Part shown: one piece after another, positions 29,548 through 38,571 of the stretch | Position numbering within the stretch: the first letter of the stretch is position 1 | How the letters are laid out: each line of letters opens with the position of its first letter | Made by a program: the position numbers and the translations under genes | The notes under the pieces: model-generated | Databases searched by the model: none | What the model was told of the DNA's origin: nothing | Seen by the model: the letters and a program-made list of their open reading frames with translations, nothing else | Source: Frankia casuarinae | GTDB lineage: Bacteria > Actinomycetota > Actinomycetes > Frankiales > Frankiaceae | DNA: 64,000 nucleotides | Assembly: GCF_000013345.1 (NCBI RefSeq) | Contig: NC_007777.1 | Location: forward strand, 5,208,001-5,272,000 | Direction: 5' to 3'

Positions 29548-32500
29548 GTGTCTACCGTGATCGATCACCTGGGGACGTCGATGGCGCGGTCCGGCCGGGC
29601 GGCGGAGGCAACGCGGCTCGACCAGATGATCTATGCCTGGCCGCGCCGAAGCAGGACGGGTGGCGAGGGTCACCTCCCGGCGGCGAGCTCCCTGGGCTCC
29701 ACGGTGACCAGGTCCTGGAGCGGGCTTCTCGCCGGCGAGGTCGAGCTCGACGAGAGCCGGGTCCCCCACCCACCGTCGGCGCTCGCCTACCTCATCCGAT
29801 CTCCGGATCATCCCGAGGCGCCGGATCATCTCACGGCGAGGGATCCGCACCGCATCCCGGAGGCGGCGCTCGTGCACCGGATCCGGATCCCGGAACGCGG
29901 CGGCGACAGCCGGGCTCGGCTGCGTGCCCACATCCTGATCGGCCGGGCGGACTATCTGACCGAACGGGTGGGGCTCGCGTTGTACGCGGCGGGTGGGGTC
30001 GTGGTGGGGAACTCCCGCACCATCCCGCGGCTGGCTCCCCTGCACCTGCGCGACCTCACCGCACGCCGGCGGACGGGCGAGCGGACCCTGCGCCAGTCGG
30101 CGCGCGCGGGGGTGCGGCGCGATCGGCTCGTCACGCTCATCGCGACGGTATTGGCATGGTCGCGGGCCGAGCGTCCCTTCGTGGTGGCCCACACCGGTTC
30201 GGATGAGGCGCTCATGCTGATGTGGGCCCTGGTGGAGATCCTCGAAGGCGTTCTGCCCTACCGGCTGACCTTCTCCACGCATGCGACCACCGTCCCTTCA
30301 GGCGCCACCCCCTCGGGCGCGCGGCACACCGACGAGCCAGGCCCGCGGTTCCTGTTTGTCCCGTTCGAACCAGAGTGTGCCGGCAACGGGGAGCCTGCCG
30401 CGATCCACGTGGATCCGCGGGTCGGGCCGGACGCTCCACCGATCATGACCGCCGCCGCCCGGCTGCTCGTGGACCTCCACGGCCGCGGTGGGATGCGGGG
30501 AATCGGCGACCTGCTGGCCCTGGTCGGTGACGAGATGTTCGACCCGAGCCGGCCGGAAGCCTGGTGCCGGCGGGTGATGGAGAACGGGGTCGAGAGGACC
30601 ACCGCGCCGCCGCCCGGCGGCGACCTGGCCACCCTCGCGGATACCGCGGGTGCTCCGCGTACGGGCGTCCCGGGTACCGCGAGTGGTTCGGGTACGTCGG
30701 GTCCCCCGGATCCGGCACCCCTCTCGACCACGACCGATGCCGTCGGCCTGGGACACTCGACGGCCCCGGCCGCGCCGGGCGATCCGGCACCGGCAGCGAC
30801 GACAGGCGCCGGAGCGCTCGCCGTCCGCGAACACCTCCGCGAACGGTACGAACGCCTGCGGGCTTCGAACTGGTCGAGCTCCGCCGAACAGGGCACGGCC
30901 GCGGACCCCGTGCGCCGTCTTTTCACCGCCCTCATCGAACCGGTAGGTCTGCCGGCGGACCTGGCGAGCGTGGAGCGGCTGCGCGGTCAGTTGCGCCGGG
31001 TCGCGGGGCTGCTGGCCGGCCCCGTCGCCGGCCCGGGCGGCGGGCTCGTGCCAGCGGCCCGGGCAGCGGGCCCCGGGCCCCGGGAACGGTTGCGCGAGGA
31101 GATCGTCGGCGTCATTCTGGGCCGGCTGCGGGAGGAGGAGCCGGCCGGCCGGATGATCGACAAAATCTCCAACGCGGTCGCCAACGCGGTCTCCGAGGAG
31201 CAGCGCCAGGTCGAAGGAACAATCTCCGCCCTCGCGGACGAACTCGCCGCGTTGCGGGTTCCTTCGCCCGCACAGGTCCACGACGAGCCACCGCGCCGGG
31301 ACGAGCCACCGCGCCGGGACGAGCCACTGCGCCAGGCAGTCCCGCTGCTCGCGGTCGCCCTGGAGTCGATCTTCTCGGGATACCGGATGACCTCCGCGCG
31401 CGACAACGCGATCCGGCTGGCCACGGAGACCGTCGAGGCGCTGCGCGCCGCCCGACCGGACCACCTGTCGGCGTCGCCTACCGGTGCTTCCCGACCCGCC
31501 CGACTCCCCGTCACCGTGCGCCGCGTCCCCCGACCTGCCACGCCGCCGCCCGCCACCCCGGAATCGGCCACCGCGCAGCCAACCGATCCGGGCCCAGGGG
31601 AACGGCGGCACCTGGAACGGCTGGAACGGGACGCGGGGAACGCCGTCATCCGACACGTCGCGGAGGCGTATCGGCAGGAGTGGTCGTACTGGGACGATCG
31701 TCTGCACCCGATCGACCGGCTGCTCGCCGCGTTGGGCGTCCCGCTGGGTATCTCCCTCAGCGACGCGGCGTACGACCCTCTCGTCGATCCGCTCGAGTCA
31801 CCCACCGAACTCCGCGAGCTCGCCGCGCTACGTGACCTGCTGCACTGCACCCTGCCGCAGCGCGGCGAGCCCGCCCGGTCTCCTCTCGGAACGGTCTCTC
31901 AACGCCCACCCGGCCACCGTACCGATGTCCTGGCCCGCGCCGCGAGCGACGTCACTCAGGCCATCACTCGACGGCTGGCCCCGGACGCCTACCAGAGCGA
32001 CCACGACCGCGCCGCCTACATCGACGCGGTGCACCGCGCGGTGACGACGATGCAGCGCGAAGTCGTGGAGATGTTGACCCGGCTGGTCGCGGGGCTCGCC
32101 GCGCTCGCGATCCCGGCGGCCGCGGTAGACCCCGCCGTCTGGGCCGGGCGCCGCATCGATCTGATCCATCAGACGCTGCGGGCCCTCTTCGACCTGTTCG
32201 GCCTGCCCGAGGGTTTCGAATTCGCCAGAGCCCTGGCAGACGAGGTGGTGACAGGCGCCGCACCGACGGGTGGCGGGTCGCGGTGGCCCCCGGAGTCGGC
32301 CGCGGCGAAAGTCGTGCGTCTGCTGCGCGAAACCCATGCCCGGGGAGCTGATGCGTTCCGGCTGCTCGTTCTCTACGCCCCGGGATGGCATACCGCCGAG
32401 GACATCCGCGATGACATCGCCTACGCGGGGGCCTCCCCGGTCGGGCCACCCGGCCGGCCCACGTCGCGGGCACATGAGGCGGAGGTACTCGGAGCCGGTG

Positions 32501-33243
32501 CGCGCCCGTATTTCGAGCGGTTGGTCGCGGTCGAGGCCGCGTCGGGACGAGGCGACGGGCCGCTGATGCAGACCGTGCGGCGCATCGCCGGCCTCTACCT
32601 GCCCGGCGCGTCCCACGAACCCGGTCCGCCAGGAGCACCAGGAGCACTCGAGAACGATCTACGTGTCCTGGGTGCGGAGCTCACCGCCCGCATTCCGCCG
32701 ACCTGGCCGGATGGTCCCGATCCGGCGATCGCCTTCCTCCGAGCCTGCCAGCTTGGCCAGCCGAACGCGGCCCGCATCTTCGGGCTGTTGGTCCGACACG
32801 TTCCGAACTGGGACGACGCCTGGGATCTGCACGAGGTTATCCGCCGGGACGGTGCCCCGGGCCAGGAAACCGCCCATCCGGAGGAGGGGCCGTTGACGGG
32901 TCCGGAGTTGGCCAGAGCGGCGGAGAGGTACTTCCGCCGAACAGTGCGGGGATCGGAGGCAGATCACCCCTTCCCCGCCGACCTGGAACGCGTCGTGCGC
33001 CGGCTGGTGGCGCTCTACCTCCCCGACGACCCGCGGCTGCGGGCCGCGAGCGAGCTGCCCGGCTTCGTCGAGAGCCAGGTGATCGCCGCGATCGGCCGAC
33101 CCGCACCGCTCAGGCGCCGCCGCCTGCTCCCGTGGCGCGCCACGACCGCCATGACCACCAGAGTCGCCGTGACCGCCGTGACCGCCGTGACCGCCGTGAC
33201 GTTGTGCCTGACCCTGATGATCTTCATCACCGTGACGCGTTGA
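29548..33243 (+). CDS. large GTPase-associated protein 1 (GAP1)-related protein with C-terminal membrane anchor
   Basis: 1,231 residues. The N-terminus ([21 protein letters not shown], then LPAASSLG) resembles the GAP1-N domain of proteins annotated as GTPase-associated protein 1-related in Streptomyces; WALVEILEGVLPYRLTFSTH and RFLFVPFEPE fit the following part of that domain. The middle (about 335-440 and 570-690) is disordered, including an 18-base repeat giving DEPPRRDEPPRRDEP. The C-terminal half is helical with repeated modules (ALVRHVPNW-like and RRLVALYLPDDPR versus RRIAGLYLPG). It ends with a basic stretch (RRRRLLPWR) and one membrane helix (about 1203-1228), partly made of AVT repeats. 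Related proteins occur in predicted conflict or signalling loci with a GTPase; none is seen here. A PP2C gene follows on the same strand. GTG at 29557 is an alternative start. Confidence 0.6.
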   Translation: MSTVIDHLGTSMARSGRAAEATRLDQMIYAWPRRSRTGGEGHLPAASSLGSTVTRSWSGLLAGEVELDESRVPHPPSALAYLIRSPDHPEAPDHLTARDPHRIPEAALVHRIRIPERGGDSRARLRAHILIGRADYLTERVGLALYAAGGVVVGNSRTIPRLAPLHLRDLTARRRTGERTLRQSARAGVRRDRLVTLIATVLAWSRAERPFVVAHTGSDEALMLMWALVEILEGVLPYRLTFSTHATTVPSGATPSGARHTDEPGPRFLFVPFEPECAGNGEPAAIHVDPRVGPDAPPIMTAAARLLVDLHGRGGMRGIGDLLALVGDEMFDPSRPEAWCRRVMENGVERTTAPPPGGDLATLADTAGAPRTGVPGTASGSGTSGPPDPAPLSTTTDAVGLGHSTAPAAPGDPAPAATTGAGALAVREHLRERYERLRASNWSSSAEQGTAADPVRRLFTALIEPVGLPADLASVERLRGQLRRVAGLLAGPVAGPGGGLVPAARAAGPGPRERLREEIVGVILGRLREEEPAGRMIDKISNAVANAVSEEQRQVEGTISALADELAALRVPSPAQVHDEPPRRDEPPRRDEPLRQAVPLLAVALESIFSGYRMTSARDNAIRLATETVEALRAARPDHLSASPTGASRPARLPVTVRRVPRPATPPPATPESATAQPTDPGPGERRHLERLERDAGNAVIRHVAEAYRQEWSYWDDRLHPIDRLLAALGVPLGISLSDAAYDPLVDPLESPTELRELAALRDLLHCTLPQRGEPARSPLGTVSQRPPGHRTDVLARAASDVTQAITRRLAPDAYQSDHDRAAYIDAVHRAVTTMQREVVEMLTRLVAGLAALAIPAAAVDPAVWAGRRIDLIHQTLRALFDLFGLPEGFEFARALADEVVTGAAPTGGGSRWPPESAAAKVVRLLRETHARGADAFRLLVLYAPGWHTAEDIRDDIAYAGASPVGPPGRPTSRAHEAEVLGAGARPYFERLVAVEAASGRGDGPLMQTVRRIAGLYLPGASHEPGPPGAPGALENDLRVLGAELTARIPPTWPDGPDPAIAFLRACQLGQPNAARIFGLLVRHVPNWDDAWDLHEVIRRDGAPGQETAHPEEGPLTGPELARAAERYFRRTVRGSEADHPFPADLERVVRRLVALYLPDDPRLRAASELPGFVESQVIAAIGRPAPLRRRRLLPWRATTAMTTRVAVTAVTAVTAVTLCLTLMIFITVTR

Positions 33244-33513
33244 TGCGGCGGCGAACAATCACCGTCTCGCGCCCCCCGATACGGGCCGTCACCGTTCATC
33301 GGAGGCATCCTTCGTGGCGCCCGCCTCTCGGCGGGGCCGCCCGGGCGTCGGCCCTACTCGGCCGCGCCCAAGTCTGGAACAATGCTCAGCACTTGTGTCA
33401 GTGTCGCGACACATACCCGGTCTCTTCTGAGTTGATGCCTTTAGGTATGAAGGAAGACGGCTGGCGACACGTCCTACAGCGTGATCGTAATTGCTACGGC
33501 GAGGACGGAGGCC

Positions 33514-34872
33514 ATGGGTAGCCCGCTGGTACCGATCATGCTCATTGTGATGCTGCTGGTGGGTGGGCTGGTCTTCGTCATCCTCAACAACCGGCCCGTC
33601 CGGCCCGGGGAGAACCAGCGACGCTCTCGTGGCCTCGACCATCAGCGCCACCGATACGGTACGGTGCCGATCCGTGACAGCTCTGACGCCACCCCGCCCG
33701 ACGGGATCGTGCCCGGCTTCGCCGAGCCGGCGCCGGTCTCCTCGGCAACCGGTGCGACGGGCAACACGGCGGACAGGTCAGCGGACAGCGCGAGCGGCGT
33801 CCCGGACGCAGGCGCGGCATGGGGAGGGGATGTGACCTCGCAGGTTTCCGTCGGCGGCGGTGAAGGCGACCGCGATCCCGACTCCACCGGCTGGACGCCA
33901 CCGCCCGCCGGTCAGCCGCACCTCGGGCCCGGTGCCTTCGGTGACGAACGGGCGGATGCCACCCGCTACTACGACCCGGCGACCGGCGACTATCCCCTCC
34001 CGCCACCCGGGGAACACGCGCCGGCTCCGCGCGGCGCCGAGTCAACCCGAACGGTTGAGGACACGCCGTGGGAGAGCTCCCCCACGGCGACGACCATCCC
34101 CGTGGCTCCGCCCGCTCCCCCGAGGGGGCAGACGGGCGATCTCATGGCGATCGAGCCGGAGCAGACGACGGCCGCCGCGCTGCGACTCGCCGCCGCGGGG
34201 CGCACCCGCCGGGGCAAACGCGGCGGTCCCAACGAGGACGCGTTCGTCGTCGTCGACGGGCTGCTGGCGGTGTCGGACGGGGTCGGTGGCGAGGCTGCCG
34301 GCCAGATCGCGTCCACGCTGACGGTCACCACGGTGGCGGGTTTCCGCCCGCAGTACGCCGAGGATCCGCTCGAGGGCCTGCGCAAGGCCGTGGAACGGGC
34401 GAACTGGGTGGTCCGGACCCGGGCTCGAGAGGAGCCGGCCTGGCTCGGCATGGCCTGCACGCTGGACGTCGTCATCCTCGGGCGTCAGCAGAGCACCGGC
34501 GAGTACCTCACCGTCGCACACGTGGGCGACAGCTCGGTGTGGTTGCAGCCCGGCAAGGGACGGCCGCGGGCACTGACCACGCCGCACGCGATCCGTAACG
34601 GTCCGTTGCTCAACGCCGTCGGGCTCGCTGACGAGATCGAGGCGGACATCTTCAGCGAGCCGGTCCGCGCCGGTGACCGGGTCGTTCTCGCCAGCGACGG
34701 CATCACCAAGGTGATGAGCCCGGAACAGCTCGACGGCCTGCTGAGCGCGCTGGGGCCCGAGCCGCCCGAGCGGGCCGCGGACGCGCTCGTCGAAGCGGCC
34801 CTGCTGGCCGGTGCCCGGGACGACACCACCATCGTCGTCGCGGATCTGGTGTCCGAACCCGCCGCCCGGTGA
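33514..34872 (+). CDS. membrane-anchored PP2C-family serine/threonine phosphatase
   Basis: 452 residues. One membrane helix at residues 5-25 (PIMLIVMLLVGGLVFVIL), then a disordered Pro/Gly/Asp-rich linker to about 215, then a PP2C domain. Metal-binding motifs are RGKRGGPNEDAF, LAVSDGVGGEAAG, VAHVGDSSVWL, VLASDGITKVM and GARDDTTIVV. The usual GDSR is GDSS and the DHS motif after it is replaced by TTPHAIRNG, so the active-site edge is altered, but all metal Asp residues remain. GGAGG lies just before the ATG at 33514. The catalytic domain should face the cytoplasm. Location 270 bases after the GAP1-related gene suggests a functional link. Confidence 0.85.
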   Translation: MGSPLVPIMLIVMLLVGGLVFVILNNRPVRPGENQRRSRGLDHQRHRYGTVPIRDSSDATPPDGIVPGFAEPAPVSSATGATGNTADRSADSASGVPDAGAAWGGDVTSQVSVGGGEGDRDPDSTGWTPPPAGQPHLGPGAFGDERADATRYYDPATGDYPLPPPGEHAPAPRGAESTRTVEDTPWESSPTATTIPVAPPAPPRGQTGDLMAIEPEQTTAAALRLAAAGRTRRGKRGGPNEDAFVVVDGLLAVSDGVGGEAAGQIASTLTVTTVAGFRPQYAEDPLEGLRKAVERANWVVRTRAREEPAWLGMACTLDVVILGRQQSTGEYLTVAHVGDSSVWLQPGKGRPRALTTPHAIRNGPLLNAVGLADEIEADIFSEPVRAGDRVVLASDGITKVMSPEQLDGLLSALGPEPPERAADALVEAALLAGARDDTTIVVADLVSEPAAR

Positions 34873-34876
34873 GTTC

Positions 34877-34920
34877 GTCCGGACACCCGGACACCCGGTC
34901 GTCCGGCCCGGTGTCCGGAC
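34877..34920. terminator. bidirectional terminator between convergent genes
   Basis: GTCCGGACACC (34877-34887) pairs perfectly with GGTGTCCGGAC (34910-34920). It lies between the PP2C gene and the convergent membrane-protein gene and can serve both. Confidence 0.6.
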
Positions 34921-34966
34921 GTCCTAGATAGACGGGCTGAGACCCGCCGACAGCCGCCCCGAGAAG

Positions 34967-36616
34967 TCAGGAGACGCGCTGACCGACCGGGCAGTCCAGG
35001 GCGCTGGCGCGGGTCAGGCCGTCGACGGACAGCCGGGCGGACAGGCGCACCGGTCCGGACGACTCGGTGAGAATGCCCGTCCAGCCCCCGGCCGCCCGGA
35101 AGACGCACGCCGTGCCCCCCGACAGCTGCCAGTAGGGGGTGTAGTGCACGAGCACCGTGGCGACCCCGGGCGCGTGGAAGTCGACCGCGACCGAACTCAC
35201 CCCCAGTTCGGTGAGCGAGGCCGGTCCCTGCACCAGGCCCGGGGAGTCGGTGACGAGCCACACCTTCCAGTGCGCGTTCTGCCAGGCGAGATCGAGATAA
35301 GGCAGACCGGCTCGCAGCAGCCTGGCCTCGGCGACCGCGGAGGGATCCAGCTCGACGTCGGGGAGGGCGACGTAGCGGATGCCGCGGGCGAGCAGCCACT
35401 CGTGGTAGGTCTCGGCGTTCAGTGTCCCGTCGTAGAACAGCGCGTTGTACTTGCTGTCGAGCTGGCGCAGCCAGCCGCGGGCCATGGGTACGGACGGGGC
35501 GACGAAGCGCGCCTCCCAGTGGGCCCGGGTGAAGGGGATCTCCACCCGCCCGGCCGACACCGGTGCGCCGCGGTCGAGGTAGTCGAGGAGCTCGGTGTAA
35601 TAGGCCTTCGACCCGGACGGATCGCCGTGGACAAGCAGCGCCCCGTGCACCGGCCCGATCTGCCAGCCGATCAGCGGGATCGCCACGACCGCGAGGACGC
35701 GGCGGCGTTCGGCGAGCAACAACGCCGCGGTAGGGCCGGCGAGCAGCGTCGCCGGTCGGGTGATGTTTCCGCCGATCTGGGTGGGCACGAAAAAGAAGAC
35801 CACTGCCGCGGCCGCCCAGAGCAACAGGCCGTGCCGGATGGGCCGGATGAGCCGGGCGTGCCCGGGCACGACGAGCAGGCCGACCGCGATGAGGGTCAGC
35901 AGCGACAGGAAGGTGAGCGCGGGAAAGGGCTGGTACCCGTCCTCGGGAAACGCGAGCGCGACGATGATGCCGGATCCGGCGCCGGCGAACGGGAGCGCCC
36001 GGCGCCATCCGATCGTCGGCAGCAACGCGAGGCCGACGAGCAGCACGAAGCCGCCGGCCAACGGAGACGCCAGCGACGACAGGACCGCGCCGATCCAGGT
36101 CAGCTTCGTGTGCCGTTCCCGCGCGCCGACCAGCGCCAGAGCACCGAAGGTCATCCCGAGCGCGAACGGCATGCGGCCCACGACGAGGTTCGCCACCGTC
36201 GAGACCGCGAACCAGACGAGGACCAGATCATGCCCGGTCCGCCGGCCAGGACCGCGGAGCAACCGGGTCACGATCATCGTCGAGGCGACGCAGGAGATCG
36301 CGCCGAGCGGCTGTACCCCGACAAGCGCACCGAGCGGGGGGAACAGCACACTGTAGCCGGGGATGGTGTGACCGCCGTACCACTGATCATCCCAGAGCAC
36401 CACTCCGCCGTGCCGGAACAGCCAGACCCGGTACTCCTGGGCGGGGGTGTCCGGACCGGTGATGCCAAGACCGACGCACAGCAGGCAGAGCGCGGCGGTC
36501 AGAATCCAGGGCCAGCGGCGAACCGCCACGACGACAGCGAGAACACCCCGCACGAGCGGTCCGCGGTGCCGCGGCGGCTCGAGGGCGATGGAAGGGGTCT
36601 GGGGCAGTGTGGCCAC
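34967..36616 (-). CDS. polytopic membrane protein, possible GT-C glycosyltransferase
   Basis: 549 residues with about ten membrane segments in the first 370 residues (for example ILTAALCLLCVGLGITG, AVVFFFVPTQIGGNI), then a 180-residue soluble C-terminal domain (AYYTELLDYLDRG, WEARFVAPSVPMARGWLRQL, GIRYVALPDVELDPSA). That topology and the loop between the first helices, containing DDQWYGGHTIPGYS, resemble GT-C glycosyltransferases and actinobacterial 6-pyruvoyl-type envelope proteins; I cannot assign a family. The GTG at 36616 has GGAG six bases upstream; GTG at 36727 or ATG at 36781 would add a disordered N-terminus. Divergent from the MptB-like gene, so an envelope glycan role is inferred. 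Confidence 0.6.
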   Translation of the reverse strand: MATLPQTPSIALEPPRHRGPLVRGVLAVVVAVRRWPWILTAALCLLCVGLGITGPDTPAQEYRVWLFRHGGVVLWDDQWYGGHTIPGYSVLFPPLGALVGVQPLGAISCVASTMIVTRLLRGPGRRTGHDLVLVWFAVSTVANLVVGRMPFALGMTFGALALVGARERHTKLTWIGAVLSSLASPLAGGFVLLVGLALLPTIGWRRALPFAGAGSGIIVALAFPEDGYQPFPALTFLSLLTLIAVGLLVVPGHARLIRPIRHGLLLWAAAAVVFFFVPTQIGGNITRPATLLAGPTAALLLAERRRVLAVVAIPLIGWQIGPVHGALLVHGDPSGSKAYYTELLDYLDRGAPVSAGRVEIPFTRAHWEARFVAPSVPMARGWLRQLDSKYNALFYDGTLNAETYHEWLLARGIRYVALPDVELDPSAVAEARLLRAGLPYLDLAWQNAHWKVWLVTDSPGLVQGPASLTELGVSSVAVDFHAPGVATVLVHYTPYWQLSGGTACVFRAAGGWTGILTESSGPVRLSARLSVDGLTRASALDCPVGQRVS

Positions 36617-36882
36617 GCGAGGCTCCGACCCGGGGTGCCCGGGCCCACCCGTCGCCGGGGCGGTCGACGCCGTCCGCCCCCCCGAGATGGCGTCAGGCGG
36701 GGAACCCGGGGTCGCGAGCGTTGTCACCCGCGACCCCCCCACACACCGACGACAGTCCATCCGCCGTCTCCGACCGGTCATCACCCGACAGCTTGCCCCG
36801 CGGGCGGCGTCAGGCCGCGCCCGTCCCGTCCGGACCGGGCAGCGGCAGGCCCCGACCGGCCGGCATCCTGGCCCCGACCAGG

Positions 36883-38571
36883 GTGACCCTGCTGGTCCTC
36901 GCCGGTGGCGGCGCCGCGGTCGTGGCCATGATGAGCGAGGGTCGGCTCGGTTCGCGCGATCCGCACACGACCGACCCTTCCTCCTGGTGGGGCATTCTCC
37001 CATCGGCGGCCTCGTCGGATACCGCAAGGGGCGTCCTGGCCGGCCTGGCGGCCCTGGGCATCATCACTCTGTGTCTGTGCTGGGGCGGACTTGTGCGCGC
37101 GACGATCGCCGGCCGCACCTCCCCGCGGGCCGCCCTCGCGGCGTGGATCGTCTGGAGCCTCCCGTTCGCGGTGGGCCCACCACTGTTCAGCCGGGACATC
37201 TACGCCTACGCCGCTCAGGGTGAGCTGGCGAGGCTCGGCCTGGATCCGGCGACACACGGCGTCTCCGCCCTGCTGACCGCCGAGGGCTCGGGCTCGGCGT
37301 TCGTCCGGGCCGTTGACCCCCGGTGGTGGAACACCCATGCGCCCTATGGCGGTGCCGCGGTCGCCGTGGAGAAGAGCGCCGCGGCCCTCGGCGGCGGGCC
37401 GGCCGGGACGGTCGCGCTGCTCAAGATAGTCGCGATCCTCGCAACGATCGCGATGGTCGTCCTGACGCTACGGCTCGCCGGACCGGAGCCGGGCCGACGG
37501 GCCCTGGTCATGGTGCTCGTCGCGGCCAATCCGGTCGTCGTCGTGCACCTGATCGGCGGAGCCCACCTCGACGCAACGGCCGCGGCGCTGCTCGTGGCGG
37601 CGCTGGTGGTGGACCGCCGACGGCTCGCCTCGGCACCGGCGCCCGGCCCGGAGGGAAGGAGCACGCCGACGGCTCGGCAGGCCGCGCTCGGCGCCGCGGC
37701 GACGGCGCTGGTCAGCGTGGCCGGAAGCGTCAAGGCGACCGCCCTCCTCGGCGTCGCCTGGCTGGTGCTGGCGCATCTGCGGGCCGCCCGGTCGGCGCGG
37801 CGTCCGATCCGCGCCGGCGCCGTGCTGCTCGCGGCCGATGCCGCCGCGGTCGCGCTCGCCGCGGGGCTGAGCATGGTGGCTGGCGGCTTCGGCCCGACCT
37901 GGATCCACGCGTTGTCCACGTCGGGCACCCTGACCACGGGGGCCGCACCGGCCTCGATTCTCGCCGCGGCGGTCGACGGGGTCGACGGCATGCTTGGTCC
38001 GGTCGGCCGCCATCCGTCCGGCGCCGAAACGCAGCGGGCGACTCGGGCCCTGTGCCTGGCCGGCGCGGCGCTGGTGGTGGCCTGGCTCGCCCTGCGCGCC
38101 TGGCGGGACCGGGACGGGTACACCGGCCGTCGGCACGACCTGATCGTGCTCGGCTACGGCGGGCTGGCGGTGGCGCTCGGCAGCCCGGTGCTCTACCCCT
38201 GGTACCTCGCGCTGTGCCTGCCGGCACTCGCGGTCGTCGTGGCCCTCGCCCGGTCAACCCCGCCGACGCCCCACCCTGGAACGGCCCGTCCCAGGACGCC
38301 GGGGATGCAACCACGCCGCATGAGGCGTCTCGGGGCGGCCGTCGAGCGGATCGTCGGGGGGGTCGGGGGGTGGACCATCGCCCTGGTGGTCGTCACGTCG
38401 GCCTGGCTGTGCCTGACGACCCTCGCGCCGCTCGCCGCGACCTGGCGGCTGCTCGGGCGCGTCGAGACGTCCCTGGCCGTCATCGGCTGCGCCGGCCTTG
38501 CGGCCGCGGGAACGGTCATCACGCTGGTCGCGATCCGGCGGCGGCACGCCACGCCCACCCGCAGACGGTGA
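36883..38571 (+). CDS. MptB-like polyprenol-phosphomannose-dependent alpha-1,6-mannosyltransferase
   Basis: 562 residues from this start, a dozen or so membrane helices. GT-C family hallmarks: FSRDIYAYAAQGELARLGLD with the periplasmic Asp, WWNTHAPYGGAAVAVEKSAA, LVAANPVVVVHLIGGAHLDA, GSVKATALLGVAWL, and SPVLYPWYLALCLPAL. These match MptA/MptB enzymes that build the alpha-1,6-mannan core of lipomannan and lipoarabinomannan outside the membrane. The start is uncertain: GTG at 36883 lacks a Shine-Dalgarno sequence, and the frame is open to 36607 with TTG codons at 36718 and 36789. Its 3' end overlaps the convergent GT87 gene by 53 bases. Confidence 0.8.
   Translation: MTLLVLAGGGAAVVAMMSEGRLGSRDPHTTDPSSWWGILPSAASSDTARGVLAGLAALGIITLCLCWGGLVRATIAGRTSPRAALAAWIVWSLPFAVGPPLFSRDIYAYAAQGELARLGLDPATHGVSALLTAEGSGSAFVRAVDPRWWNTHAPYGGAAVAVEKSAAALGGGPAGTVALLKIVAILATIAMVVLTLRLAGPEPGRRALVMVLVAANPVVVVHLIGGAHLDATAAALLVAALVVDRRRLASAPAPGPEGRSTPTARQAALGAAATALVSVAGSVKATALLGVAWLVLAHLRAARSARRPIRAGAVLLAADAAAVALAAGLSMVAGGFGPTWIHALSTSGTLTTGAAPASILAAAVDGVDGMLGPVGRHPSGAETQRATRALCLAGAALVVAWLALRAWRDRDGYTGRRHDLIVLGYGGLAVALGSPVLYPWYLALCLPALAVVVALARSTPPTPHPGTARPRTPGMQPRRMRRLGAAVERIVGGVGGWTIALVVVTSAWLCLTTLAPLAATWRLLGRVETSLAVIGCAGLAAAGTVITLVAIRRRHATPTRRR

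Noticed and set aside
35144-36886. 580-codon plus-strand frame opposite the 34967-36616 membrane gene
   Set aside because: Very hydrophilic Arg/Glu/Asp-rich translation; the minus strand gives coherent membrane helices.
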